Counted from the stretch's first letter, positions 41,099-52,703 are shown. The stretch: 64,000 bases of DNA from Loxodes magnus (GCA_946699065.1 CAMPDV010000253.1:1-64000), one strand, 5' to 3'. Translations and numbers: made by a program. Notes: generated from the letters alone by a model not told the origin.

Positions 41099-41140
41099 AC
41101 GTCTATAATTGAAAGAAGCGGTTCTTGCAATTAAAGACGT
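41099..41140 (+). other. LINE 3'-end stem-loop, copy 1
   Basis: The arms ACGTCTATAATTG and CAATTAAAGACGT pair at 12 of 13 positions around a 16-base loop, just before the element's 3' end. Non-LTR reverse transcriptases commonly recognise a 3'-end RNA structure to prime. The inverted copy keeps a similar structure at 46096-46137. Confidence 0.65.
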
Positions 41141-41154
41141 CAAAAAACTCTTTT

Positions 41155-42978
41155 AGTTTAAATTTATTTATTTATATCATCATATTATATTCATTCATAC
41201 TAATTAAATTTCATGTTAAAGGCTAGTAAAGACAACAGGAATTTTAGATGGAAAATATATCATTAATTTAAACTTTAAATTACTTATAACTATAGGAAAT
41301 TTTAAGAATAAATGTATGGTTTAAGAGAGATAGTTTAAGAGTCCATCAAATTGAAATAATAGCTGTAAATTTTTTAAAGCTTAGTAATAGTTGAAGATAA
41401 AGTTTATCATTCTTAAAATAATATTGCCTAGCAATTAGTTTATAGTGCAATTAAAATATTTGATTCTCGATTCCAAATTAGATATTTTTAGATTATTAGC
41501 TATTGTAAGATAAAAGACAAGAGTAATAGAAATAGCAACTATATTAAATAAGAAAATATTCTTCAATTACAAAGAATAAATTTGCTTAGATATAAAATTA
41601 AATGCATTAATTTAAGCAATCATTTCTTAAATACTTATTGAATCTGTCCTAAAAATTGGAGATTAATAATTTATTTTAATTTCCTTAATCTATGCTTAAC
41701 CTATTAAAGTCAAATCCTTTATTTTTGTTTTCTAAGAGAATTTTAAGTTTTTTATATTTTGATTTATAATTTTAGTAATAGAATGTTTCCTAGAAATAGT
41801 CACGGAGTATTGAAGTTCATATAAGTTCTCTATTTTATTTTATTTTATTTTATTTTGGCCATAAAGTTTAACTTAAAAGCATTTTCTAGATAAAAAATTA
41901 TATGAGGAAAAGTTTAATAAATGGGATTATATAAGTATAATGACTTTTAACTACTTAATCAAATTTTAAATTTAAACCATTCTTTAACCTCTTTTAACAA
42001 AAATCTGATATGAAAATCTCTTCAAAAACAGCTAGTTTTAAGTTTTATACATTTATTCTTAAATATATCACTAAGAGTATAAATACAAAAAACTTATATA
42101 TTAGTAAATTGTAATACTTCTTAATAGCCTTAATTTATTTATAATATCCTGGCTATCTTAAACTTAGATAAATACAATTAATAATTAGATTAAAACTTAT
42201 TTGCTTATTTTAACTCTAATTTAATTATAAGAAAATAACGATAACTAGTATCTTTGGAGAAGTAATCTATACTTGTCATTAAGTTAGCTTGTTTTATTTT
42301 TATTATTAATTAAAATTTATTTAGATTAAGTGCTATTCTTCATAAGTTAACATGGGGATGATATATTTATTGAAATTTATAGATAAAATTAAATCTGATC
42401 TGCATATATTAAAATATATATATCACTTCTAATTTTTAGATTTATATATAATAAATCTCATGCAGCTATATAAAATCCATTCTAGATATTAATTAGTTAC
42501 AATAAGAAAAACGTAATAAGTAGATACAAATAGCTATAGGCTTTTCTTTTCAATTTTATCCATCAAAAAGTTAATATTCTATTATCTTTTCTTATTCATT
42601 CTTAAGAAAATAGCAATATAGAACAATTCTAATACTTAAAATGCTTTTCTTGTAGAATAATTCATCAAATATATTAATTTAAAGTTTTGAATTATTATTC
42701 ATTTTTTAAGAAATTTTTAACTAGATGTTAATCTTTAAATCCCATAATGAAAAGAAAAAATAGGAATAAGAAAGCTTTAAAGATTAGAGATTATAGATTA
42801 TTTTATGATTTCAGAAAATTAAGTCTAATATAGTAATGCAATACATCTATATATAGTAGTTTTATAGCCATTTTATAAATTTAAGTATTATTTATCATTG
42901 TTATGATAGAATATGTGAAAGTTATTATAATAATGTATTTTTCAAGTATTAATTCTTCTTGTTATATCATTAAAAAAA
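41155..42978. other. AT-rich interval between LINE 3' end and tRNA gene
   Basis: No supported gene. It contains a short (TTTTA)n microsatellite of about five units at 41831-41855. The sequence is otherwise background-like. Confidence 0.5.
42972..42978 (-). terminator. RNA polymerase III T-run terminator of the tRNA gene
   Basis: Seven T residues on the minus strand directly follow the discriminator base of the tRNA, as expected for Pol III termination. Confidence 0.75.
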
Positions 42979-43050
42979 TGTTCTTACTGAGATCCGAACT
43001 CAGATCATTGGATTTAGAGTCCAAGGTGCTCGCCTTTACACCATAAGAGC
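42979..43050 (-). tRNA. tRNA-Gln with anticodon CUA (reads UAG)
   Basis: The minus strand folds as a 72-base cloverleaf. The D stem is GTGT/GCAC with the GG of the D loop. The anticodon stem is TTGGA/TCCAA with loop CTCTAAA, giving anticodon CUA. The T arm is CTGAG-TTCGGAT-CTCAG, and the acceptor is GCTCTTA against TAAGAAC with one C.A mismatch at position 2-71. A T run follows. The D arm and anticodon loop resemble the ciliate glutamine suppressor tRNAs, and the tRNA fits use of TAG as Gln in the genes here. The identity as Gln rather than another amino acid is inferred from the genetic code and resemblance to that tRNA family. The acceptor mismatch could mean a mildly degenerate copy. Confidence 0.85.
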
Positions 43051-44331
43051 TTTATTTATAACAATATAAACCAAGATATAAATAAATCTTATCTTTAAAT
43101 AATTTAACATTTAACTAAAATATTTTTCAAAGTTTAACTAGTATTTTAACTTCTAAACCTACAATTTTATAAGAGATAAAGGATAAAGGATAAATTATAT
43201 AAGTACTTGTTTTCCTGAAGTTATTTAATCTTAGCTAAATAATTGCATTATGAATATTTTTTAATTATTTCTTAATTTCTATAATTGTTAATTTTTTTTA
43301 TTTTGATATTTATTTCCTTTAGAAATTGGGTTTTTTAACTCTTATTAAAATTTTAATTTAATTATTATTTATCTTTCCCTTTGTTTGAATAATAAAATTA
43401 TATAATTAGTATTAAATCTGGTGGAAGGTTACTTTATGAAATTATTTATTACTTTTATCTTTTTCTCTAGCATTTTTAATTCAAAAATTATAAAGTATTT
43501 AGTATTATTTTTCTTTATGAAGAATTATCATTTATAAGCAGCTAGATACTTTTTAAGGGTAAGTAGTTTAAAATTAAGTTCCTTATTAAAATTTTAAGGC
43601 CTAAATCTTGGTTTTAAATGATAATTGTTATATTTTTCATAGTTTTATTTTTATATTAAGCATAATGAGACTTGTTTATATTTATTTTATTGCTAATTTT
43701 TATTTAAATATCTTCCCTTAAGTTTTCCTTATATTTCCTTTATTTCATCTAGAACTCCAAAGAAATTTATTCACTAATCCCTCTCTATCTCAAAAGGAAA
43801 GCAAGTCATATAATATTTTTTCTATGGAATTTCTTTCTAATTCTTTATAAAATTTTCTTTCTTTTTATTAAAAAATGAATTTCTCACTAACTTGTCTTGC
43901 ATCACGTATTAAAGTGATTGTCAGAATTATTAAAATTTTAAAGTTCATTATTAATTAGAAAATAATAACTAGAGTTTAAAATAGTTGCTTATAAAAGCAT
44001 ATAGATTAAAAAATAAGCATTATGAAGATGTTTTAGTAACTTTAATCCAGTTTTAAATAGTAATTACTTATTAAAGTTTTCAATATTATAATTCATTTAT
44101 TATTTTATAATTATATTATGATAATGCATCATATGTAGATAGGCAAAGAATATTTCTGCTTAGCTTCACTTGATAATTATTTGTTTAGAATATATTTAAA
44201 TCAAACATTTGACCTGAAAATTAGATTATTATATATAAACAAATTTAAATTTCTTACAAAAAGTTTTTTCTAAACAGGATCCATCCCAATCAAATAAGGA
44301 TTAACAAAACATTTTCTAAGAACTCAAAGTT
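43051..44331. other. AT-rich interval upstream of the Cys-containing ORF
   Basis: No supported gene. The frame of the ORF at 44332 remains open for some tens of codons upstream and is protein-like from about 44275, so the true start may lie slightly 5' of 44332. Confidence 0.45.
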
Positions 44332-45225
44332 ATGAAAATGGACAATTTAAAACTTTTAAGAAATGTATAAGAGCCTGAAGGATAAATTGCATACCTAATG
44401 TCTAACACATAAATACTAAAAAATGAAAATTTTTAACCATCAATCTGAGAATTGAACAAACAGAATCCAAACTCAATCAATTAGCGGAATTGACTTAAAG
44501 CTTATTTTATTTTAGCTTTATACCCAATAAACTTTATAATCTTAAGAAAAAATTGATACATAAACTTCTATTGCTGTTCAAATTATTTTAGAAAAAAAGA
44601 ATGCTACCAAACACTAACTAATTTAAAAAATGAGCTTTGTACTTGCATAAATTAATTCTAAAAATTTAGCAACAAATGGCTCCATGGATTTGGAACCGAA
44701 ATCTTCAGACAGCAAAAAATTCCGATAGTAAAGAATAGAAAGTAATGCTGGTATTGCAGGAAAACGATCACGCTTTAAGATATTGCTGAAAATTCTAATA
44801 AAAATAAAAACTTGAAAGCTTTAAGTTATGAAAATCCATAAGTAATCTATACTGCACTCCAGAAGGTTTATTATACGAAAAAAGATGTTCATGCGAAATG
44901 AAATCTTGAAGGAATCGCATTTTCTCAATAAAGAAGAAATTTGAATATGTTTGGAATCGTACTTGATTGAAGCAAGATACCTTTAATTGAAAAGGGTGTA
45001 CGGAATACTGCAAGATATGTATTCTAAGACGAAGATTGGAAATGGAATAATATTTAAGACATCTTTAAACTTGATAAAGGTGATGCCAAGTTAATAAATT
45101 ATGTTATGTTATAAGATTTAAATGAAGGAGATATTGTTTATAAAGCGTTAGTAAAATAAAATAAGAGCTTAGTTTGCTTTATTAAAAAACCAAAAATTAA
45201 AAATGATTCAATCTAATTATTCTGA
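44332..45225 (+). CDS. unrecognised Cys-containing protein (candidate)
   Basis: ATG at 44332 to TGA at 45223-45225 encodes 297 residues with TAA/TAG as Gln and five internal TGA as Trp. The region is less AT-rich than its surroundings, and its last 130 residues look clearly protein-like: GIAFSQQRRNLNMFGIVLDW, then VRNTARYVFQDEDWKWNN and LQDLNEGDIVYKALV. Cys pairs (YCC near residue 85, CTC near 115, CWYC near residue 140) might bind zinc, but no known finger spacing is matched. No family is recognised. It sits between two LINE copies, so it could be a host gene or part of another element. In-frame codons continue upstream of the ATG, so the start is uncertain. Confidence 0.45.
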
Positions 45226-46081
45226 ATAATGATAATAATTGAATATTCGAAAGAGAGAATAAACTTATTATGTATAATATAGATACGAATAATTTTAATG
45301 GTTAAATAGATTACTGTTTTAGAAAGTTAAAGCAAAATTATTTTTATCTAAATATCAAGTTTTTAAATTATTAATAAAAAATGTAAATATTAAAAACTAA
45401 AAAATATTCAAATTTTAAGTGAAAATTAAAATAAGTTTGAAAGGTCTATCACTTATGATAAGTTAAATAAATTTAAATTAAAAAATTAAGAAAATACATA
45501 TAAAATTAAAAAAAACATTTACTGAAATAGTTTTCTTATGAAAAATTAAAATTTCATCAAGCTCAAAATTTATAAGATTAAACATAAATTCATTTATAGT
45601 TTAAAACTCGAGAACTCAAAATAAAATTAAATAGAGATAAAAGCATTTAAAATTGTTACATTTATAAAAAAGTTGAATTTAAGCAAAACTCTCTATAAAA
45701 AAATTTTAGATTTTAATATGATGCTGATCTACCAGAGTAAGCAAGATAATTCATTCTAAATTTTTTATTCCTTTCTAAATTCTCTAATTTTATTAATTTT
45801 TTCTGAGTTACGTACATTTAAAAAATTCATTTTGATCAATAGATTTGAAATCAATAAAAGTATGTAAAGTAAGATTTAAATTTAAAATCTAACTTTCAGA
45901 TAAAAAGTTTATGTAATTTATACTCTTAAAAATATTTTCCTTTCAAAGTTTAACATGATTATCATTTTTTTAAGGGTTAAATAATAAACTATTAAGTAAT
46001 TGATTCACCTACATAGTTTTAATTTTAAATAAAAATCGAAGAATAAAAAGCATCTAAGTTAAATTTAATTAAATTTATAGA

Positions 46082-47115
46082 AAAAGAGTTTTTTGACGTC
46101 TTCAATTACAAGAATTGCTTCCTTCAATTATAGATGTTATTAGATTTTTTTTTAAATTGTCTTGATCTCATCATTTTTCTTTAATTACTCCTTCTTTCTA
46201 CTCATCTTTAGCTTTTTCCTTTTTTGCTTTTTCCATTTTTAGAAAATCAAGTTTCTTGTCGTTGGTTTCTTGTGAAATAATTTGATTTATAAATCTAATA
46301 TTCCAATTTTAACCTTGAAAATGAGTTTATATATTCTTGATCATATAGTATGAGACGCCTTAAGTCATAATTCCCGATCTTTTCCGATAGTCGATCCCTT
46401 TATATTAAAATAGTATATACATTTAAAGATATGCTCGAAAGTCTCATACTCTCCACACATACAGTGAAAATTATTAAAAATTACCAAATTGCTTAGTATG
46501 TATTTTAGCTGTCTTCATTCTCATAGATTTTTTAGTAGCTGCATTATAGAAATGTCGTTGCATTTTGTCTTTTATATGCTTATTAAAAATTTTAAGGCTA
46601 ATATTATAGTATTAACTCTGTAGATCGATAATGTTAAGGTCTGATAATTGCTAAACTTAATCATAATATTTAAATCTTTTGTTCAGATATTAATGAAAAG
46701 AGAGTCTGTTGTTGATAATGGAAAATCAATTCTTACTTATTTTATTTTATAATAGAATCTAAAGAATTATATAGCCAAAATATGCTTAAAAAGTAATCAA
46801 TTCAGGTCTTTATAGCATGACTCATTAAATGTTGCTGCTATTACTTAATAAGCTTTTCTTTAAATCAATCTCATGCTTGATTCAATTCTGTTCAGAACTC
46901 AAATTTCTCTTTTTGAATACTTCATGGTACTAAGTCTTCTCTGTATTCTGCTTTGAATAAAGAAAAAGTTAGCTTAAAGTTTTAAAATTTCAAGAAGTTA
47001 CATTTTTATATCTCATCAGTTAAAAGATAGATTTTTATATTGTAGCTATATATTTGAACGCAACTTCTTTGCAATGGAGATTCAAATTCTTCTTATAATG
47101 TAGAATAATCCTTAA
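46082..47115 (-). mobile_element. 5'-truncated, internally deleted LINE copy
   Basis: On the minus strand this matches the 35-41 kb LINE from about its 40000 position to its 3' end, including the CMCGEYE zinc motif and the terminal stem-loop. A stretch of about 150 bases present in the long copy (about 40630-40760) is missing here, just before the zinc motif. The ORF is heavily diverged, and two adjacent TGA codons stand where the long copy has TGA TAA. The copy lies tail-to-tail with the long LINE, 4.9 kb apart. Truncation from the 5' side is the usual outcome of incomplete target-primed reverse transcription. Confidence 0.85.
46096..46137 (-). other. LINE 3'-end stem-loop, copy 2
   Basis: Counterpart of the stem-loop at 41099-41140. 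Its arms have several base changes, and part of the pairing is kept as G.U pairs. This suggests that the fold as well as the sequence has been retained. Confidence 0.5.
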
Positions 47116-47963
47116 GCATCTAAAATTATAAAATTACTAAATATATCTTAAATATCTTAAATGTCTTTTATTAACAATTTTTTTAAGCAACTAAGCAAGT
47201 TATATTTATCAATTTAAGCTTATTTAGGTTTTTAAATACTATCACTTTTTTTTATATTCTATAAGTATTTCTTTTTGTTAGTTAGATTATAAGTTCAATT
47301 TTGTATATCATTTTGAATTTTTCTTACTATTCTTACATATATATTTGAATATCACAGTTCTCATGCAAGCCAAGTGTAAAAGAGATTCTATTTTTGTATC
47401 TCTTCTATTAGTTACTTATATTTTGAATTATATATAAAGATAGGCACTGATTTGCATATAATTACTATAATTTCTTTCTTAGAAAGTTATCAAGATAATA
47501 TTCTCCTTAGATAGTTTAAAATTACATTTATACTTAATTAGTATATTTATGTATTTAGCACTGCTTTAAATATTACTTTACTTTATAATAATGGATTTAT
47601 CTTTATTCTTTAAAGATCTTAATAATCAAAATTAAAGCAAAAAGTAAATGATCTAAATATCTTATAATCAGGAATAGAAAAAGTAGCATTAATGCATTGT
47701 AATTAATAAATGATAAGCTTAATATAGTCTAATAATAAAGATAAAAGTTATAGCATTCTCCATAAATTATAAACTTAAATTACCTATCAAATTATATTAA
47801 TTTTAATATATAGCTATAGAAAATCCTAATTTAGTTATAAATTACAACTGCTAAACTTGCTATTTTATCAAAGTTATAAAAATGTGATATAGAATTAATA
47901 AAAATAGAGCTTATATTTTTTTATGAGCTTCTCTACTACTTTTTAAAAATTCAAAATAGATCT
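47116..47963. other. AT-rich interval without recognised gene
   Basis: Background-like sequence between the truncated LINE and the next candidate gene. No motif or repeat is recognised. Confidence 0.45.
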
Positions 47964-49454
47964 ATGGATAATCAAAAGAATGGCTTTAAGAAGATTATGA
48001 ATTATTTTAATATTCCTCTAACTTTTGAATAATTCTGAATGGATTCAAGATCTTGAAAAGAACACGTCAGAAAAATTTTCCGGACTTGATAGAAGATTGA
48101 AGTCTTATGATTGTTTAATATACATTCGTTACTCATAGTAATCTCTGCTTACTAAGAATTATCAGCAGAATATCCCTGTTAAGTCATTAAAAGGTATTTA
48201 ATGAAATAATTATGGCTAGAAACTAAATGTTCAGAAGCATTAAAAGTTAATAATTAAGCATTAGAATATATCTCAGTTCGTTTTGCAATAGATCCTCAAA
48301 GTTAAAGATAGATAAATTTTCTTTTCAATCTATAAAAGCAAAAAGCCATTACGACTAAGATATCGAATAAATGAATTATAACATTCTTAAAATTATCTAA
48401 TTCAGATAATTTAAATAGAGAGAAAATTATAACATTATAATTATGCCTTTTAGTATCTTTTTAATAAATCCTTTTAACTAATTTTTATTTAGATTTGAAG
48501 ATATAAATAAAGCTATCTAATTTTAAGATTTTTTATAAGTGAGTTTGTTTTATTTAAGAAATAGAAAAATTTCCATTATACTCATATTCAACTGTTGGTT
48601 TATATGAAATTTTAAATTATTACGGCAAGTTTATTAAGAGAGAGTAAAGCAATTTCTAAATATTAATTCCTTTATATTAATTATAAAAATGGATTAGCTT
48701 TATTTCTTTTAAATTAGTATGATTATTGTATCTTCCTTTAGTTATTTAGTCATTATCTTTTGCTATGATATAAAAAAAGATGACATCTTTGAAATAGAAG
48801 ATCTCTCTCAATTAATACCTAAATAATTAAGAATAAAATTCTAATTTAATTGAATAATCAACTTAATAATATAAAGAAAAATAATCTCAGTAATCTTTTG
48901 CATAATCAGTATATTAGAGAATATTAATCTACTAAAAGAACTAAACTATAAAGATATAAAATTCGAAAAATTATAAATAGATATTAGAGAAAATAGGCAA
49001 AGAACTAAACCTTTAATTTCTATCCATAGCAGAAACAATAAATAGCAAAAAATTGCAAAAGGGATATAAACTAGATCAAATTGATAAATAACTTACTTAA
49101 ATTCATTAAATGTTTAATTATAGTTTTCTAAATTACAACATTAAATAAAAACTTGAAGTAAAAGCTATGGATTTTAAAAAGAAATTATTTAAAGAGTCAA
49201 TTATAACAAGGAAGTATGCCTATGGATATTAAGATAAATGATCAATAATAAAGCATAATAAGAAAAAATTTTATTTGCATATTTCAAAAGGTATTTCTAT
49301 AAAAGATGCTGGTAAAGAAACTAAATTTACGAAAATATTAAAAAGTATAATTAAAGATTAAATTTTAAATATGAAAAACTTAGACAGGCATAACATATAG
49401 AAAAACTTTATTGAGCAGTAAATTAAGCAGTTAAATAAAATAATTTATAGATGA
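47964..49454 (+). CDS. candidate membrane-associated hypothetical protein
   Basis: ATG at 47964 to TGA at 49452-49454 gives 496 codons in one frame under the reassigned code. The N-terminal third reads as convincing protein (IEVLWLFNIHSLLIVISAYQ, then VNNQALEYISVRFAIDPQ). A hydrophobic stretch near residues 245-270 (KLVWLLYLPLVIQSLSFAM) could be a membrane span. The C-terminal half is Gln/Lys-rich and helical. No family is recognised. About eight internal TGA codons would be Trp, close to chance frequency, so openness alone is weak support and the judgement rests on composition. Retroelement sequence starts about 35 bases after the stop, so the stop choice is uncertain. Confidence 0.42.
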
Positions 49455-49930
49455 AATAGAATAAGTTGTAAAATGCAAACTGCACACAAGGGTGATGGAT
49501 TAATGAAGTCCTAACCTTTCCTTTAGTTCAAGAGAGGAGATTTTCAAGATTATTGAATGAAAAGGCCAAGTTTTGAAAATATTAACTCCTTTAGCGAACT
49601 TTTCTTTTTTGAAATTCTTACTTTCCGAACTTTTCTAATTATCCGTTTTTAAATTGGAAAGGATAAAGCTTGTTATTTTTATTTTAATTCGGGTAAAATG
49701 AATAAATTACATTATTATAGTATAATGAGACTGATTGACATTATCTACAAGAGGGGTGGAAAAATATTTATAAAAGTTCGAAAACATAGAATTATTTGAT
49801 TTTCGTCTTTTGGTGACTGAATAATATATTCTGTGTTCATAAAACTGTCTATAAGTAGGTTCAAATCCTATCACTCGTAATGAAAAATATCGTTTGTTGA
49901 GTTTACAGGCAATTATAAATATTTAAGAAG

Positions 49931-50853
49931 ATGGACGTCGAGCCCTAGTCAGAAAAGTAGGCATTGACGCAGCTTAGACTGCATTATTAGTACTCTCGTA
50001 ATAGATGCTGCCACGGATAAGTATATACGTGCCTTAATTTGATAATACATAAAATGGATTAATCTCTTCGACTCTCAAAAAATTAACTTAGAAACCTAAA
50101 GAGAAAAGCGGCAAAAGAAATTTAGAAAAAATAATAACAATAGGAGGAGTCAAGCTCTTCTTCAGAAGGTAAAGTTATGGTAGGATAAATAGAGATAAGT
50201 TAACCTAAAAACGAAACTAATCAAAAACTTTAAATTTAATTAGACCAAATGTAAAAAGTAATCTCAAATTATGAAGAAACAACTTACAACTTAGGCGAAA
50301 AAATACGGGAACTAATGAGTAATATAGAAGATTAGAACAACGAATTACTAATACTTAGAAGATAACTTATTTGTAGCAAATTAATAACGGAAGAATAACT
50401 CTGAACTTAATCATAATAAAATTTTAAATATGACACAAAAATGGAAATAGAAAAAATACCAATAGAATTAAAAACAGAATTGAATCCAGAAAAAGAAATG
50501 ATTGCTACAAGTTTCATTAAAAGATTAGAAAATATAGAAAATAAATTATCATAAAAAAGAACGAAATAAAGACAATAATACAAACTTTGTTGATGTTGCA
50601 AATCAAATCAACATATTTTAAAAAACTGTTGATAGTGAAAGAAAATAAACGAATAAGAGCAGAAAAGAACATGGAGACAACTCAATAAACTATGAATAAC
50701 TCCAACAGGGATCTACAAATAAAAGCTTTTTGCAAGACCACTTGAACGGTTACAGTGGTAACCTTCCACTTAATAAAAAGGTCGTGGATCATACCCACGT
50801 TAAAAAAGCTGTCCGCAGGAACTGGTTGCAATTCCAGAGAATGCAAAACTCTA
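49931..50853 (+). CDS. LINE ORF1 zinc-knuckle protein, copy B
   Basis: ATG at 49931 opens about 307 codons. The N-terminal portion is Gln/Lys-rich with an acidic serine run (EESSSSE). Residues about 100-160 look like a coiled coil (DQMQKVISNYEETTYNLGEK and on). Near residue 220 is a perfect CX2CX4HX4C zinc knuckle, CWCCKSNQHILKNC; two of the nearby Trp codons are TGA. Gag and ORF1 proteins use such knuckles to bind the retrotransposon RNA. After the knuckle, INEQEQKRTWRQLNKLW and GIYKQKLF align with copy A. The end is set before an (ATT)n run, where sequence matching the LINE ORF2 C-terminal region begins in the same frame, so the native stop has probably been lost by deletion. Confidence 0.68.
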
Positions 50854-51072
50854 CTAACTTTAAGTATATTATTATTATTATTAAAACTTGATGTTTCTCA
50901 AATACATTTATATTAATAGTCTATTCAAACTCTTCTTAAAAATCAATAAGATTGCAGTGGCTTTCATAGGCAATATTAAATTATCAAATAAGACAGAAAA
51001 AGGATTTCAATACCATGATTAAATTAAGTAACTTTCTAGCCTTATGACTATAAAGAATTCCTAAATCAATAG

Positions 51073-51111
51073 AATTTTAAGATTTTTACTTGTTATAATA
51101 ATAACGAAATT
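51073..51111 (+). repeat. direct repeat flanking ORF1 copy C, left
   Basis: About 39 bases with the core TTTTTACTTGTTATAATAAT then AACGAAATT. They match 51975-52010 in the same orientation, apart from a 3-base gap and a few changes. The pair brackets the inverted ORF1 copy C. Confidence 0.6.
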
Positions 51112-51124
51112 AAAATGTTTAACA

Positions 51125-51970
51125 GTGCCAATCTGGACACCGTTTAAAATAAGTTGTTTTATCAGCAACACTTCTCATCATTCTTGACTTTCTAATGAAA
51201 TTATCTTCACTAAGGTCTTCTCAGTTTCTTTGATTTCTTGTTCTTATTATTTCAAAAGGTACTTCACATCATTTTCTTCTGTAAATATCTCCATGCTAGT
51301 TGCAATAGAGCCTCTAGTATTTTTCTTATTATTTACGCCAAAATTTTCTCTTGAAATTCTAAAATTTTTAGCAATTCTTGTACAAATGTCACTTACTCTT
51401 ACAGTAGTAGCATTTCTTCCTTACTTATCTGATTGGTTTTCGATTTATAACCTCTTTTTATTCTATCTCCATCTAATTTGTTTAATTAGTTATGTTTGTG
51501 CTAATATTCTTTTGCTTAATAAACCCCAACTCTTGTTTTTATACGATATTTTCAAGCCTTGCTGTTTCTTATCTATGTTCAGTTTAAATGTTCCAATATG
51601 CTTGGAGTTCCCTTTCTTAACTAATAATTCTAATCTCTAAGTTATCTTATCCAAGCGATAATAAGTTTCTTAGTTCTTAATTTTCCTACTTAAGCACTTT
51701 AATCTCTTCCTAGAGATTGGATATTTCTAATACTAACTGTTAAATATTGATTTCCTTTTTAATTATCTTTGATGGAAGTTCTTTTCCTGTTATTATATTA
51801 GATTCCTTTCTTTTTATTACTTTAGGAGGTGTTTATTATAGTTATTAGATTCTTTATTAGTTTTGTAAGTGAGGAGAAGAAGACTCTTGATACCTTTTTT
51901 ATGCCTGCTTTTTCTCTAGAGCTTTTTTCTCTTCTTTGCTCAAGAAAAAGCCGGGAACAAGATTTGAAGA
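51125..51970 (-). CDS. LINE ORF1 zinc-knuckle protein, copy C (5' end unclear)
   Basis: On the minus strand a frame of about 280 codons is coherent from near 51970. It runs through a Lys/Glu-rich start (SKEEKKALEKKQAQKRYQE), a long leucine-zipper-like coiled coil (EIKVLKQENQELRNLL) and a second helical stretch. Near 51412 is an intact CX2CX4HX4C knuckle, CYYCKSKWHLYKNC, whose Trp is TGA. After the knuckle is a basic region (FIRKSRMMRSV). No ATG is found at the N-terminus, so the copy is 5'-truncated or starts elsewhere. The long plus-strand frame at 51230-51640 is the antisense shadow of this gene. Confidence 0.65.
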
Positions 51971-51974
51971 CTCT

Positions 51975-52010
51975 ATTTTTATAATTTTTACTTGTTATAA
52001 AAACGAAATT
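51975..52010 (+). repeat. direct repeat flanking ORF1 copy C, right
   Basis: Second member of the direct repeat pair with 51073-51111, lying just upstream (in transcription terms) of the inverted ORF1 copy C. Confidence 0.6.
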
Positions 52011-52019
52011 TTATTGAAT

Positions 52020-52440
52020 TTTAAAATAAGGATGGCAAAATAATGAAGTCCTAAGCAACCCTTTAGTTTAGAAGAGAACATATTCAAAATTTAGTGGTTT
52101 TCAGGACCCTTTTCTAAAACTACCAACTAATTTTACCTATATACTAAATTAAAAAGAGTTGAAACATCTGTAATATAACTCAAATAACAGGTAAATTCGA
52201 TTAACCTATTTAAGATACACACGAAATCGATAAATTAATATAAACTAGAAATTATCAATATATAAAAACTCTTTTAAAATCAAAAAATTAGTATAAAGTT
52301 TTAGACTGTTAATTCCTTATTTAATCCCTATTGAAAATGAGGATTATGAAACATTTGAACACATACTAAAATATTTGTTTACTCTAATGTTAGGAAATAT
52401 CTAATGAAAAAATAAGAAGTTATGAAATAAATTTCTTAAA
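52020..52440 (+). mobile_element. decayed LINE relics
   Basis: At 52028-52100 the block found at the start of the 49490 fragment recurs. At about 52215-52400 the plus strand reads as a diverged LINE ORF2 C-terminus: NEDYETFEHILKY corresponds to CGEYETFEHIFKC of the 35-41 kb element, with both visible Cys positions lost. Between here and the giant gene's 3' end at 52704 I see nothing else. Confidence 0.6.
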
Positions 52441-52703
52441 TTTTCTAATTAAGGTTTTAAAATAAATTCCAATTATCCAATTATAGTTTTTAGGGTTAGA
52501 AATTTAAATATTATATTGGATGCCAATATATAGAAGAATGTAATTTTAGGAAATTGAGAAAATTGATTTTTTAAAGCTTAAAAATTGTTTATATCTTTAT
52601 CTAAACCAAAAAATTCAGAAAATAAAAAGAATCGAAAAGTTTTGTTTTATTATTTGCTTTAAATATTTGATAAAGTAATTGAAATTGATTATTAAATTTA
52701 AAA

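Larger units (their letters stand above)
35150..41154 (+). mobile_element. near full-length LINE (non-LTR) retrotransposon
   Basis: This element carries an endonuclease/reverse transcriptase ORF and ends in a stem-loop (41099-41140) followed by GACGTCAAAAAACTCTTTT. A second copy of the same 3' end lies inverted at 46082-47115. Similarity between the copies stops after the CTCTTTT run, which marks the 3' boundary near 41154. The 5' boundary is not seen and is set at the first Met of the ORF. No clear poly-A tail or target duplication is visible. Confidence 0.85.
49490..51120 (+). mobile_element. rearranged LINE-family fragment with ORF1 and ORF2 scrap
   Basis: The segment begins with a block (ATGAAGTCCTAA then CCTTTAGTT) that recurs at 52028-52100 in the same orientation. 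It contains an intact-looking zinc-knuckle ORF1 and, after an (ATT)n run near 50866-50883, a short piece matching the LINE reverse transcriptase C-terminal region (GFQY-x-DQ near 51003). This arrangement links the zinc-knuckle ORF1 to the same LINE family as the 35-41 kb ORF2 and indicates a large internal deletion. Confidence 0.6.

Noticed and set aside
50740-50800. tRNA-like hairpins near the end of ORF1 copy B
   Set aside because: The hairpin arms do not form a cloverleaf with a proper anticodon loop (no U33), and the segment is better explained as ORF1 coding sequence.
51230-51640. 136-residue plus ORF rich in hydrophobic residues
   Set aside because: Antisense of the ORF1 copy C zinc-knuckle frame, which has an intact CX2CX4HX4C motif.
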